A stretch of DNA of 64,000 nucleotides from Shimia_B sp038525525. Its GTDB lineage: Bacteria; Pseudomonadota; Alphaproteobacteria; Rhodobacterales; Rhodobacteraceae. Under the pieces are notes generated by a model, which was not told where the DNA came from, searched no databases, and saw nothing but the letters and a program-made list of their open reading frames with translations. The stretch is taken from NCBI GenBank assembly GCA_038525525.1, contig JBCBHO010000002.1, forward strand, positions 558,001 to 622,000, written 5' to 3'. This document shows positions 43,521-51,846 of the stretch, in pieces. The position numbers and the translations under genes are program-made. Every line of letters starts with the position of its first letter. Within the stretch, counting starts at the first letter, position 1.

Positions 43521-44126
43521 GGATGTCGTGATTTCGGAAAGCGCGCGGGCGATCTCGTCGATGGCGCCCATACCGTCGACCCCGCGCAGGAGCCCCTTGG
43601 CGTGGTAGTAGCCGATGAGGGGCGCGGTCTTCTTGTAGTACTCCATGAGGCGGAGCTTCAGGCTCTCCTCGTTGTCGTCCGCGCGCACGGGCTTGCCCGC
43701 CGCGCGCGCCTCCTCGGCACGGCCCACGATGCGGCCCACGAGGGCGTCATCGTCGACCTGAAGTTCGATGACGGCATCGAGTGTCTGACCGGTGCGTTCG
43801 AGAAGCGCGCCGAGCGCATCGGCCTGGGCGAGCGTGCGCGGGAAGCCGTCGAAGATGAAGCCTTTGGCCTCTACGGTCGTGAGCTTCTCCTCGATGAGGC
43901 CGATGACGATCTCGTCGGTGACGAGCCCGCCTGAATCCATGACCTCCGCCACCTTGCGGCCCATCTCCGTGCCCGAGGCCTTGGCCTCGCGAAGCATTTC
44001 GCCGGTTGAAAGCTGCACCATGCCGTGGGCCGCCACGAGGCGCTCGGCCTGCGTCCCCTTCCCGGCGCCCGGAGGCCCCAGAAGGATGAGGTTGACGGTG
44101 CGCGAAGGGGGGATCATTCCGTCCAT
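43509..44126 (-). CDS. adk: Adenylate kinase, acs-linked
   Basis: 205 residues. P-loop GPPGAGKGT (17-25), AMP-binding segments STGEMLRE and DGFPRTLAQAD, and a short LID (about VGRAEEARAAGKPVRADDNE) without zinc cysteines. It interconverts AMP + ATP with 2 ADP. It lies 4 bp after acs; acetyl-CoA synthetase releases AMP, so this copy probably recycles it. In many alphaproteobacteria the housekeeping adk sits in the ribosomal-protein operon, so this is likely a second copy; the other is not in the window. Confidence 0.93.
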   Translation of the reverse strand: MDGMIPPSRTVNLILLGPPGAGKGTQAERLVAAHGMVQLSTGEMLREAKASGTEMGRKVAEVMDSGGLVTDEIVIGLIEEKLTTVEAKGFIFDGFPRTLAQADALGALLERTGQTLDAVIELQVDDDALVGRIVGRAEEARAAGKPVRADDNEESLKLRLMEYYKKTAPLIGYYHAKGLLRGVDGMGAIDEIARALSEITTSVAA

Positions 44127-44130
44127 GGCC

Positions 44131-46065
44131 CTACCCCCGGTTCATGCGGTTGGCGATGAGATCGTCGACGACCGACGGATCGGCGAGCGTGGACGTATCG
44201 CCCAGCGCGCCGAAATCGTCCTCGGCGATCTTGCGCAGGATGCGGCGCATGATCTTGCCGGAGCGCGTTTTTGGTAGGCCCGGCGCCCACTGGATGAGAT
44301 CGGGCTTGGCGATCGGGCCGATCTCGGCGCGGACCAAGGTCTCGAGTTCCTTGCGGAGCGCGTCAGACGGCTCCTCCCCACCCATGAGGGTGACATAGGC
44401 GTAGATGCCCTGCCCCTTCACGTCATGGGGGTAGCCGACGACGGCGGCCTCGGCGACCTTGGCGTGGGCCACGAGGGCGCTTTCGACCTCCGCGGTGCCC
44501 ATGCGGTGGCCGGAGACGTTGATGACGTCATCGACCCGGCCCGTGATCCAGTAATCGCCATCCTCGTCGCGGCGGCAGCCGTCGCCCGAGAAGTAGTAGC
44601 CTTTGTAGTCGCTGAAATACGTCTTTTCGAAGCGCGCGTGATCGCCCCAGACGGTGCGCATCTGCCCGGGCCAGCTGTCCTTCATGCAAAGGACGCCTTC
44701 GACGCCGTTGCCCTCGATCACCTCGCCGGAGGTCGGCTCGAGCACGACAGGCTGCACGCCGAAGAAGGGCTGCTGCGCCGCGCCGGGCTTGAGTGTCGTG
44801 GCATAGGGGAGCGGCGTGAGCATGTGCCCGCCTGTCTCCGTCTGCCAGAACGTATCGACGATGGGGCAGCGGCCTTGGCCCACGACATCGTTGTACCAGT
44901 TCCACGCCTCCGGATTGATGGGCTCGCCCACCGAGCCCAGCACGCGGAGCGAGGAAAGATCATGCTTCTCGACCCACTCCGTCCCCTGGCCCATGAGCGC
45001 GCGGATTGCCGTGGGCGCAGTATAGAACTGGTTGACCTGGTGCTTGGCGCAGACCTCCCAGAAGCGGCCCGCATCCGGGTAGGTCGGCACGCCCTCGAAC
45101 ATCACGGTCGTCGCGCCATTCGCGAGCGGGCCATAGACGATGTAGCTGTGGCCCGTGACCCAGCCGACATCGGCGGTGCACCAGAAGACATCGCCATCCT
45201 GGTAGTCGAAGACGACCTCGTGCGTGAGCGAGGCATAGACGAGATACCCCCCAGCCGTATGCACCACGCCCTTCGGCTGACCCGTGGAGCCCGACGTGTA
45301 AAGGATGAAGAGCGGGTCCTCCGCGTTCATCTCCTCAGGCTCGCTTTCGGCGGAGGCGTCCTCCGCGCGCGCGGTGTAGTCGCGATCGCGGTCGTTCCAG
45401 ACGATCTCGCCCCCCGTGCGTTTGACCACGAGGCACTGGACATCGCCGCCGCAGGCGGCGAGCGCCTTGTCAGCATTGGCCTTGAGCGGCGTTTCTCGTC
45501 CGCCCCGCGGCGCGAAATCCGCGGTGATGACCAGCTTGGCGTCACAGCCTTGGACCCGCGCCGCGAGGGCGTCCGGGGAGAAACCAGCAAACACAATGGA
45601 ATGGATTGCGCCGATGCGCGCGCAGGCGAGCATCGCATAGGCGGCTTCCGGGATCATCGGGAGGTAGAGGATGACCCGGTCGCCCTTCGAGACACCCAAT
45701 CCCTTGAGCACGTTTGCCATGCGGCAGACAGAGGCGTGGAGGTCACGGTAGGTGATGTGGAGCGGCGCGTCCGTCGTAGGGTCGTCGGGCTCCCAGATGA
45801 TGGCCGTCTGATCGCCGCGGGTCTCGAGATGGCGGTCGATGCAATTCGCGGCGACGTTGAGCGTGCCGTCCTCGAACCAGCGGATATCGACGTTGCCGGG
45901 CTCGAAGGACGCGTTTTTCACCTTGGAGAAGGGCTTGATCCAGTCGATCCGCTGCGCCTCCTCGGCCCAAAAGCGATCGGGATCGGAGACGGACAAGGCA
46001 TACTTATGGGTGTATTCGGCGGGGCCCACATGGGGGGTGCGGGCGCTGATATCTTTGGGTGCCAT
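44131..46065 (-). CDS. acs: Acetyl-CoA synthetase (AMP-forming)
   Basis: 644 residues, normal length. AMP-binding motif LYTSGSTGQPKGVVHTAGGY, GYYFSGDGCRRDEDGDYWITGRVDDVINVSGHR region (hinge and A8 loop, described in parts), and the acetylatable lysine in PKTRSGKIMRRILRKIA. Makes acetyl-CoA from acetate, ATP and CoA with release of AMP and PPi. First gene of the 46065-37513 operon; AGGAGG seven bases before the ATG. Upstream it has repeated TTTACAAA motifs, and the LysR gene at 46610 is divergent. Confidence 0.97.
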   Translation of the reverse strand: MAPKDISARTPHVGPAEYTHKYALSVSDPDRFWAEEAQRIDWIKPFSKVKNASFEPGNVDIRWFEDGTLNVAANCIDRHLETRGDQTAIIWEPDDPTTDAPLHITYRDLHASVCRMANVLKGLGVSKGDRVILYLPMIPEAAYAMLACARIGAIHSIVFAGFSPDALAARVQGCDAKLVITADFAPRGGRETPLKANADKALAACGGDVQCLVVKRTGGEIVWNDRDRDYTARAEDASAESEPEEMNAEDPLFILYTSGSTGQPKGVVHTAGGYLVYASLTHEVVFDYQDGDVFWCTADVGWVTGHSYIVYGPLANGATTVMFEGVPTYPDAGRFWEVCAKHQVNQFYTAPTAIRALMGQGTEWVEKHDLSSLRVLGSVGEPINPEAWNWYNDVVGQGRCPIVDTFWQTETGGHMLTPLPYATTLKPGAAQQPFFGVQPVVLEPTSGEVIEGNGVEGVLCMKDSWPGQMRTVWGDHARFEKTYFSDYKGYYFSGDGCRRDEDGDYWITGRVDDVINVSGHRMGTAEVESALVAHAKVAEAAVVGYPHDVKGQGIYAYVTLMGGEEPSDALRKELETLVRAEIGPIAKPDLIQWAPGLPKTRSGKIMRRILRKIAEDDFGALGDTSTLADPSVVDDLIANRMNRG

Positions 46066-46609
46066 CGGGTTTCCTCCTACGCGGTCGGCGGGCGTTATGG
46101 GTCATCCGCCCACTTGCGACCTTGGCCAAGCATACAGAGGTATCGGCGTTTTCGACGTCGTCCGACTTGATCTAGATCATGTTCGGAAAGGAAATTTACA
46201 AATCCACATTTCAAGATTTACAAACTGCAAACGCGCCGGTTTTCTAGACACTTAGCAGGTGCCGTGGCGTCAATTTGGTATACAAGTGCATGCAGATTGG
46301 GCGCGTCGCCCGAAAATGCGCCGTGAGGCAAGTTGTCGCATACAATGGCATACCGCGCCAACCGAACGAGGGGCGCACACGTTTAACGCGAAGAAATGGC
46401 CCCGATTCTGCCAGACCCGCGAGCTTTCGGAAGTGGCGTCGACCCGAGCAGCGCCACCGCCCCAATCCGCCCACTTACCAGCCCCCCAAATCCGAATTCG
46501 CGAAGGAAGTAGCTTCTTTGGCCGACGGAAAGACGGCGTGCGATTTCTTTTCGACGGCAGTGCGCATATCAAAAGCACTCAAATGCAGTAGCGCCCATGG
46601 GAGCACGGC
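46066..46609. other. 544-bp divergent intergenic region, acs to LysR regulator
   Basis: No gene: short frames here lack ribosome sites, family features and consistent codon use. It is clearly richer in AT than its surroundings at about 46140-46370. It holds the TTTACAAA pair near the acs side and GTATAC/CATACAAT patches at 46278-46350 that could be promoter elements. Confidence 0.6.
46195..46231 (-). promoter_or_regulatory. Repeated TTTACAAA boxes upstream of acs
   Basis: TTTACAAA at 46195-46202 and again at 46217-46224 (22 bp apart, two helical turns), followed by TGCAAA at 46226-46231. Read toward acs they appear as TTTGCA, TTTGTAAA, TTTGTAAA. They lie 130-166 bp before the acs start. Similar TTTGCAAA-like boxes bind RamB/ScfR-type short-chain fatty acid regulators; the regulator here is not identified. 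Confidence 0.4.
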
Positions 46610-47398
46610 ATGGATATCGTCCTGATCCGAACCTTTCTGGAAGTCGCCGCCACCGGCTCGTTCGTCAATGCGAGCGAACGGCTCTTCGTGACCCAATCGG
46701 CCATCAGTCTCAGGGTGCAGCGGCTGGAGGATGCTCTCGGCAAGCAGCTCTTCATGCGCTCGAAAGCGGGCGCGGATCTGACGCCGGCCGGCCGGGAATT
46801 CGAGCGCTACGCGCTTTCCCTCGTGAAGATCTGGGAAGGAGCCAGGCAACAGATCGGTGTTCCAGAAGGCTATACGAAGTCGCTGACCATCGGGGCCCAA
46901 TACTCGCTCTGGCCGCGCCTCGGATTCAGATGGATCGATGAGATGCAGAGTGCCATGCCCAAGCTCAATATACGCGCCGAGCTCGGCATGCCTGATCGCG
47001 TGACGCGTTTCCTGGTGAAGGGCATTGTGCAGATCGGCTTGCTCTACAGCCCGCAGCTGCGTCGGGGCCTGAGCGCGCGCAAGGTGCTCGACGAGGAGCT
47101 CGTCCTCGCGGCGTCCTTCGAGGCGGATCTCGCGGGGATTGCCGAGCATTATGTCTTCGTCGATTGGGGGCCGGAATTCGTGCACGCCCATGCGCTCGCC
47201 TTGCCAGAACTCACGACCCCGGGGCTGACGCTCTCGCTCGGCGCCCTCGGCGCGGACGTGCGGGCGACGGCAGAGGCGTCCCTTGTGGCAATCCAATCAC
47301 AGATCGACGCCGAGCAAAGCGCGGTAATCGCCGACCTGGCCGAAATCAGCGCGGGCAACCTCGTGGAAATTCTTGGAAACGTTGGCCAACCCAAATGA
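46610..47398 (+). CDS. LysR-family transcriptional regulator, shortened
   Basis: 262 residues; typical LysR proteins have about 290-305. HTH at 2-60 (IVLIRTFLEVAATGSFVNASERLFVTQSAIS, split for description) and first effector-domain half (KSLTIGAQYSLWPRLGFRWI, EDELVLAAS-type segment DEELVLAAS, YVFVDWGPEFVHAH). After TPGLTLSLGALG the second half of the effector domain seems to be missing and the sequence jumps to a typical C-terminal segment. That points to an in-frame internal deletion of some 40-50 residues (inference from family memory). Divergent from acs, so probably its regulator or former regulator. Confidence 0.8.
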   Translation: MDIVLIRTFLEVAATGSFVNASERLFVTQSAISLRVQRLEDALGKQLFMRSKAGADLTPAGREFERYALSLVKIWEGARQQIGVPEGYTKSLTIGAQYSLWPRLGFRWIDEMQSAMPKLNIRAELGMPDRVTRFLVKGIVQIGLLYSPQLRRGLSARKVLDEELVLAASFEADLAGIAEHYVFVDWGPEFVHAHALALPELTTPGLTLSLGALGADVRATAEASLVAIQSQIDAEQSAVIADLAEISAGNLVEILGNVGQPK

Positions 47399-47531
47399 CA
47401 TGAAAATAATTCGCTTCATACCTGATTATTGCGAATTTCCCTTGATCGTTCGCCTTTCCTAAATCCCGGTTCAGCAGAAATGCTCCCGCCCTCAGAGGAC
47501 GGGTCAGACCTCTTAGGGAAAGGAAAGTCCC

Positions 47532-48374
47532 ATGAAAAAAGAACTCAAACTCGGTGTGGGCATACTTGCTCTTATTTCGGCACTGTCGGCTGCATCCGCG
47601 ACGGCTCAAACGCTCACGGGCCGCGACTCCGTGGCAAGTGAACGGAACGAAGACTTCGTGGAAGCCATCGTAGACGACGCGGAGCGCGAGCTTGACCGCT
47701 TCGGCAACGAGGGCCGTCCGTAGGGCTTCTCCGGCTCCTTAGCGCTGCGCGGTATCGCCGAAAGCGGCAACACCGAAAGCGTGAATATCGGCGTCGGCAC
47801 GGACCTGCACTTAATCTCCGGCCCCAATGGCATCGAGCTTCAGCTCAACTATGCCTATTCGGACGACGATGACTCGGAGGCCGATGAGAGCCTGTTCTAC
47901 AATCTCGAATACTCCCGCGACTTAAGCCCGGTGGCCTTCGGCTTTGCAAAGCTCCAGGGCTCCTTTGACGACGCCACCGACGCGGAATTCCAGACCGACA
48001 CGTACCTGTCGTTCGGCGCGGGCTACCGCATCTTCAACGAAGCCGATCGCCAGTGGTCGCTTCAGGCTGGTCCCGGCTACCGGTTCGCCGATTTCAATGA
48101 CATCGGCTCGGCAGACGTGAGCGAGGGTGCCTTCGGCGTTTCGTCGGACTTTGCACAAACGCTGAATGACACGGTGTTCCTCACCAATGACACAGACTTC
48201 ATCTCGTCTGAATCGAACGAACAGCTGATCAATGATCTCGCGATCAACGCCTCCATGACCGAGACCCTCGCACTGCGCACGAGCCTGCTGACCGAGTACA
48301 CCTCGGACGTCAGCGCGCCCGCGAAGAATACCGACAACACCTTCGGTGTCTCCTTCGTGTATTCGTTCAATTAA
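47532..48374 (+). pseudogene. DUF481 outer-membrane protein interrupted by an in-frame amber codon
   Basis: One continuous frame of 281 codons broken only by TAG at 47721-47723. Codons 1-63 give a signal peptide (ASATA|QTLTGRD) and a short helical segment; codons 65-280 give a DUF481/YdiY beta-barrel (GFSGSLALRGIAESGNTESV, alternating strands, and C-terminal NTFGVSFVYSFN ending in Phe-Asn). No frameshift and normal codon use on both sides of the TAG, so the loss is recent, or the codon is read through, or the base is a sequencing error (CAG to TAG fits). AAGGA seven bases before the ATG and a strong terminator after the gene support expression. Confidence 0.8.
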
Positions 48375-48691
48375 CCACACGAATTCCCGCGTGACCTTGG
48401 GGCGGAGTAATCCGCCCCATTTTTTGTCGCGGCCGCCGACCGGAGCGCACCAGCCCTGCGACTGCGGGCCGGTCAGCCACCCGCACCGCCACAAGGGATC
48501 AGCAGACCAGTAATACCCCCGATGCTCTCGCGGGAGGCGATCGTGCAAGTTGCTTGAGATCTTTTGCCATTTCCTCACACGCCATGGCTTGGGCATGCCC
48601 GACCTCGACTGGCGAACGGATGCTACGTCACATTTCTATTTCAATCCCTCCCTAGCGTCCCCCCGGCAGAAAGAAACCGAAGGGGGACACC
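48375..48691. other. Intergenic region between DUF481 gene and ABC operon
   Basis: 317 bp with the terminator at 48399-48425 and no gene. The last ~70 bases hold an AT-richer stretch (CACATTTCTATTTCAATC) and GGGGG before the ATG at 48692, probably the ABC-operon promoter and ribosome site. Confidence 0.5.
48399..48425 (+). terminator. Rho-independent terminator after the DUF481 gene
   Basis: GGGGCGGA, loop GTAA, TCCGCCCC, then A and TTTTTT. Eight perfect GC-rich pairs and a six-base T-tract, 25 bp after the stop. Confidence 0.92.
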
Positions 48692-50734
48692 ATGAAACTG
48701 CGTTTGCTTGCTGGCACGGCTTTGGCCGTGATCGGCTCCGCTGCCTATGCCAATTGCCCAGCCGTGACCGTCGCCGACCCGATGGGCGTGGCTGCCGGCG
48801 CATATCCTCAGCAGTATGAGCTCGCTGAATTTGAGGCAGCCGCTGGCTGCACCATGGAATTCACCACCAACCCGGAAATCGCCGAGCTGAACGCCGAGAT
48901 CCAGGGCAATCCCGAGCTGCCGCCGCTGGCGGAGCGCCTGCCCTCCGAGCCGCTCGTCGTCGCACCCTACGACATGATCGGTACCTATGGCGGCACGTTC
49001 GATGCGCTGTCGAACGCCACCGAGGCGGGCACGTCGGACTTCCTGTCGATCCGTCACGTGAACCTCGTGCGCTATTCCGACGACCTCACCACGATCGTGC
49101 CCAATGTCGCGAAGTCCTGGGAGTGGAACGACGATTTCACCGAGCTGACAATGACGCTCCGCGAGGGCCACAAGTGGTCCGACGGCGCGCCCTTCACCTC
49201 CGAGGATGTCCGCTTCTGGCTCGAGAACCTGAGCCTCGATGCCAATATCCGTGAAAACGCGGCGGATTACGTGCTGGCAGGCGGCGAGCCGATCCAGATC
49301 GAGATCATGAACGAGACGACCTTCAAGTTCGTGCTCTCCGCGCCAAAACCCGGCCTTCTCGTGCATTTCGCGACGTCCTACGCACAGCCTTTCCAGCCCG
49401 CGCATTTTCTCGGTCAGTTCCACCCGGCACTGAACGATGACGCCGATGCCCGCGCCGCCGAGTTCGGGTTCGAGAACGGCTACGAGGCGATCAATTACTA
49501 CTTCGGCGCCTCCGACTGGACGGATACGCCCTCGCCCATGCTGCGCGATGCTGAGCGCGCCGCGACGCTGCCCTACGCAACGCAACCCACACTCGAGAGC
49601 CACATCTACGTGGCCGACACGACCGAGGGCCGCAGGCTCGTCGCAAACCCGTACTTCCACCAGGTGGATACGACGGGCCAGCAGCTCCCATACATCAGCC
49701 GCCAGGACGAGCTCTACAAGAATGACGCCGAGGTGCGGATCCTGTCGCTCGTCAACGGCGAGGTGGACTACAAGGCGCAATCGCTCCAGCTGCCCGACGC
49801 GCCGATCCTGCTGGAGAACCAGGATGGCGGCGCCTACAGCGTCCAACTCAAGCCCACAGTGGCGATCCCGACGTTGTCCTTCAACGTCACTTCCGACGAC
49901 GAAGCCAAGCGGGAGCTTTTTGCCAACCCCGACTTCCGCAAGGCGATGTCGGCGGCGATCAACCGTGACGAGCTCAATGAGGTTGTGTTCTTCGGCCAAG
50001 GGGAGCCCATGGCCTATACCGGCTTCTCCCCGCTGCCCGATTTCGCAGAAGCCTACGGCAAGGTCGGCACGGAGTTCGATCCGGAGATGGCAGCCTCCAC
50101 GCTTGACGCGCTCGGCATGGTCGACACTGACGGTGACGGCGCGCGCGAACTGCCGAATGGCGAGGACATCGTCCTCAACATCCAGTTCGCCACGCAGGGT
50201 ATCTCCGGCGATCTGCTGGAGCTCATTGCGCAACAGTGGACGGATGCGGGCGTCTCCACCACCATCCGCGAAGTGACGCCGGACGAGTACCGCGCGGCAC
50301 AATCCGCCGGCGAGCTCGACGTCATGGCCTGGTGGAAGGGTGAGCCGCTGGCCATCGCGCTCGGCACCAATGAAGGCCTCGTGCCGCCTTTCGGCTCCTT
50401 CTTCGGGCACCGCACGGGCATGGGCTGGGCGGAGTACATCGCCTCGGGCGGCGCTGCGGGCATCGCGCCCCCGGCCTGGGTCGACACCCTGATCGAGGAT
50501 GTGGCCACGCTGCAATCCGCGGCACCGGGCTCTACGGAAGCCTCCGCGGCGGGCGAAGCCATCGCGCAGGCCTTCACGGACAACATGCTCTTCATCGGCA
50601 CCGTGATCGCGCCCTCGCCCATCGTGGTGCGCAACGGGCTCGCCAACGTCACCGAGTTCCAGACGTCGTCATACGAGTACTACCGGACCTACCCCTACCG
50701 GGCGACCCAGTGGTTCTTCACCGAAGACAACTGA
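48692..50734 (+). CDS. ABC transporter family-5 substrate-binding protein
   Basis: 680 residues, longer than standard DppA/OppA (about 540), as seen in the group handling opines or galactosides. Signal peptide ends AAYA|NCPAVTV. Family 5 landmarks: EWNDDFTELTMTLREGHKWSDGAPFTSEDV and later NPDFRKAMSAAINRDELNEVVF. Delivers a peptide, opine or oligosaccharide to the permeases downstream; the ligand cannot be read from sequence. First gene of the 48692-56859 operon. Confidence 0.9.
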   Translation: MKLRLLAGTALAVIGSAAYANCPAVTVADPMGVAAGAYPQQYELAEFEAAAGCTMEFTTNPEIAELNAEIQGNPELPPLAERLPSEPLVVAPYDMIGTYGGTFDALSNATEAGTSDFLSIRHVNLVRYSDDLTTIVPNVAKSWEWNDDFTELTMTLREGHKWSDGAPFTSEDVRFWLENLSLDANIRENAADYVLAGGEPIQIEIMNETTFKFVLSAPKPGLLVHFATSYAQPFQPAHFLGQFHPALNDDADARAAEFGFENGYEAINYYFGASDWTDTPSPMLRDAERAATLPYATQPTLESHIYVADTTEGRRLVANPYFHQVDTTGQQLPYISRQDELYKNDAEVRILSLVNGEVDYKAQSLQLPDAPILLENQDGGAYSVQLKPTVAIPTLSFNVTSDDEAKRELFANPDFRKAMSAAINRDELNEVVFFGQGEPMAYTGFSPLPDFAEAYGKVGTEFDPEMAASTLDALGMVDTDGDGARELPNGEDIVLNIQFATQGISGDLLELIAQQWTDAGVSTTIREVTPDEYRAAQSAGELDVMAWWKGEPLAIALGTNEGLVPPFGSFFGHRTGMGWAEYIASGGAAGIAPPAWVDTLIEDVATLQSAAPGSTEASAAGEAIAQAFTDNMLFIGTVIAPSPIVVRNGLANVTEFQTSSYEYYRTYPYRATQWFFTEDN

Positions 50735-50757
50735 TCTGACGCTCTAGCCAAGCGCGG

Positions 50758-50785
50758 GAGCCGGGCATTTTTCGATGCTCGGCTC
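50758..50785 (+). promoter_or_regulatory. Intercistronic hairpin after the binding-protein gene
   Basis: GAGCCGGGCAT (50758-50768), loop TTTTCG, ATGCTCGGCTC (50775-50785): eleven pairs with one G-U. Not followed by a T-tract. Probably protects the binding-protein message and lowers read-through to the permease genes; compare 31975-31999. Confidence 0.65.
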
Positions 50786-50832
50786 TTGCCACATCGATCT
50801 TCGGGCTGTGAACTCGAGGGCGGGGGACACAA

Positions 50833-51846
50833 ATGGCCAATCTTGTGCGCTTCATCGGCATCCGTGCCATCCTCGCGGTGGTTACGCTTCTCATCGTGTC
50901 CTTCATCGTGTTCACGCTCATGGAATTCGTGCCGGGCGACTGCGCGGAACGGTATCTGGCCTACAAGAACACCCAAGGCCAGGCGCTCACGCTGGAGGAT
51001 ATCGACGCTGAACGTGCGCGTCTGGGCCTCGACCAGCCATTCCTCGTGCGGTGGGTGTCGTGGGTCGGCGGTGCATTCACGGGCGATTTCGGGACGAGCT
51101 GCATCCTGCGGGTGGAGATCAGTCAGCTTCTGGGCTCGAAATTCCTCATCTCCGCAGGCATCTGCTTTGCCGCGCTTTTCGTGGCCTACCTGATCGCGGT
51201 GCCAGTGGGCATCTACGCCGCCGCGTCGCGCAACCCGGTCGTCAACAATATCCTGCGCTTCGTCTCTTACCTAGGCCTCGCGCTGCCGAACTTCCTCCTC
51301 GCGCTCATCATCATGCTGGTCTCGACCGTCTATTTCGGCGACTCGCTCAGCGGGCTCTTCAGCAAGGAATTCCGCGATGCGCCTTGGTCCATGGCCAAGT
51401 TCTGGGATTTCATGAGCCGGGCCTGGCTGCCGATCTTCATCCTCGGCTGGTCGGCCACGGCCTTTGCGTTGCAGACGGTGCGGGCGCTGATGCTGGATGA
51501 ACAATCCAAGCTTTATGTCACGGCGGCCCGCGCGCGGGGGCTCTATGGTCGCAGGCTTCTGTGGCGTTACCCGGCGCGGCATGCGCTCGGGCCCATTGTG
51601 AATTCGCTGGGGTTCGATCTCAACCGCATCTTCAATGAGCTGCCCATCGTGGCGGTGATCTTGACTCTGACCGAGGCGGGCGCGCTCCTCCTTGAGGCCC
51701 TTGCGCGCTCCAATGATCAGCAGCTCGCGGGCGCGATCATTTTCCTGCTGACGGCGACCATCGTGGGGCTGAACTTCATCACGGATGTGGCCCTCGCCGC
51801 TCTCGACCCGCGCATGCGCAACTCCGTCATGGGAAGCAAGGCATGA
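50833..51846 (+). CDS. ABC transporter permease (DppB/OppB type)
   Basis: 337 residues, six transmembrane helices. N-terminus RFIGIRAILAVVTLLIVSFI typical of OppB-type permeases; EAA-like loop YVTAARARGLYGRRLLWRYP near residue 235. Partner of the permease that starts 4 bp before its stop. Confidence 0.93.
   Translation: MANLVRFIGIRAILAVVTLLIVSFIVFTLMEFVPGDCAERYLAYKNTQGQALTLEDIDAERARLGLDQPFLVRWVSWVGGAFTGDFGTSCILRVEISQLLGSKFLISAGICFAALFVAYLIAVPVGIYAAASRNPVVNNILRFVSYLGLALPNFLLALIIMLVSTVYFGDSLSGLFSKEFRDAPWSMAKFWDFMSRAWLPIFILGWSATAFALQTVRALMLDEQSKLYVTAARARGLYGRRLLWRYPARHALGPIVNSLGFDLNRIFNELPIVAVILTLTEAGALLLEALARSNDQQLAGAIIFLLTATIVGLNFITDVALAALDPRMRNSVMGSKA

Noticed and set aside
44425..46170. 581-codon plus-strand frame opposite acs
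   Set aside because: Antisense of acs; composition is typical shadow protein.
46244..46625. Short open frames between acs and the LysR gene
   Set aside because: Several overlap each other on both strands, none has a ribosome site or family feature.
47781..48374. Separate gene starting inside the DUF481 frame
   Set aside because: The internal start lacks a signal peptide and ribosome site, and the frame is continuous with the upstream signal-peptide part except for one TAG.
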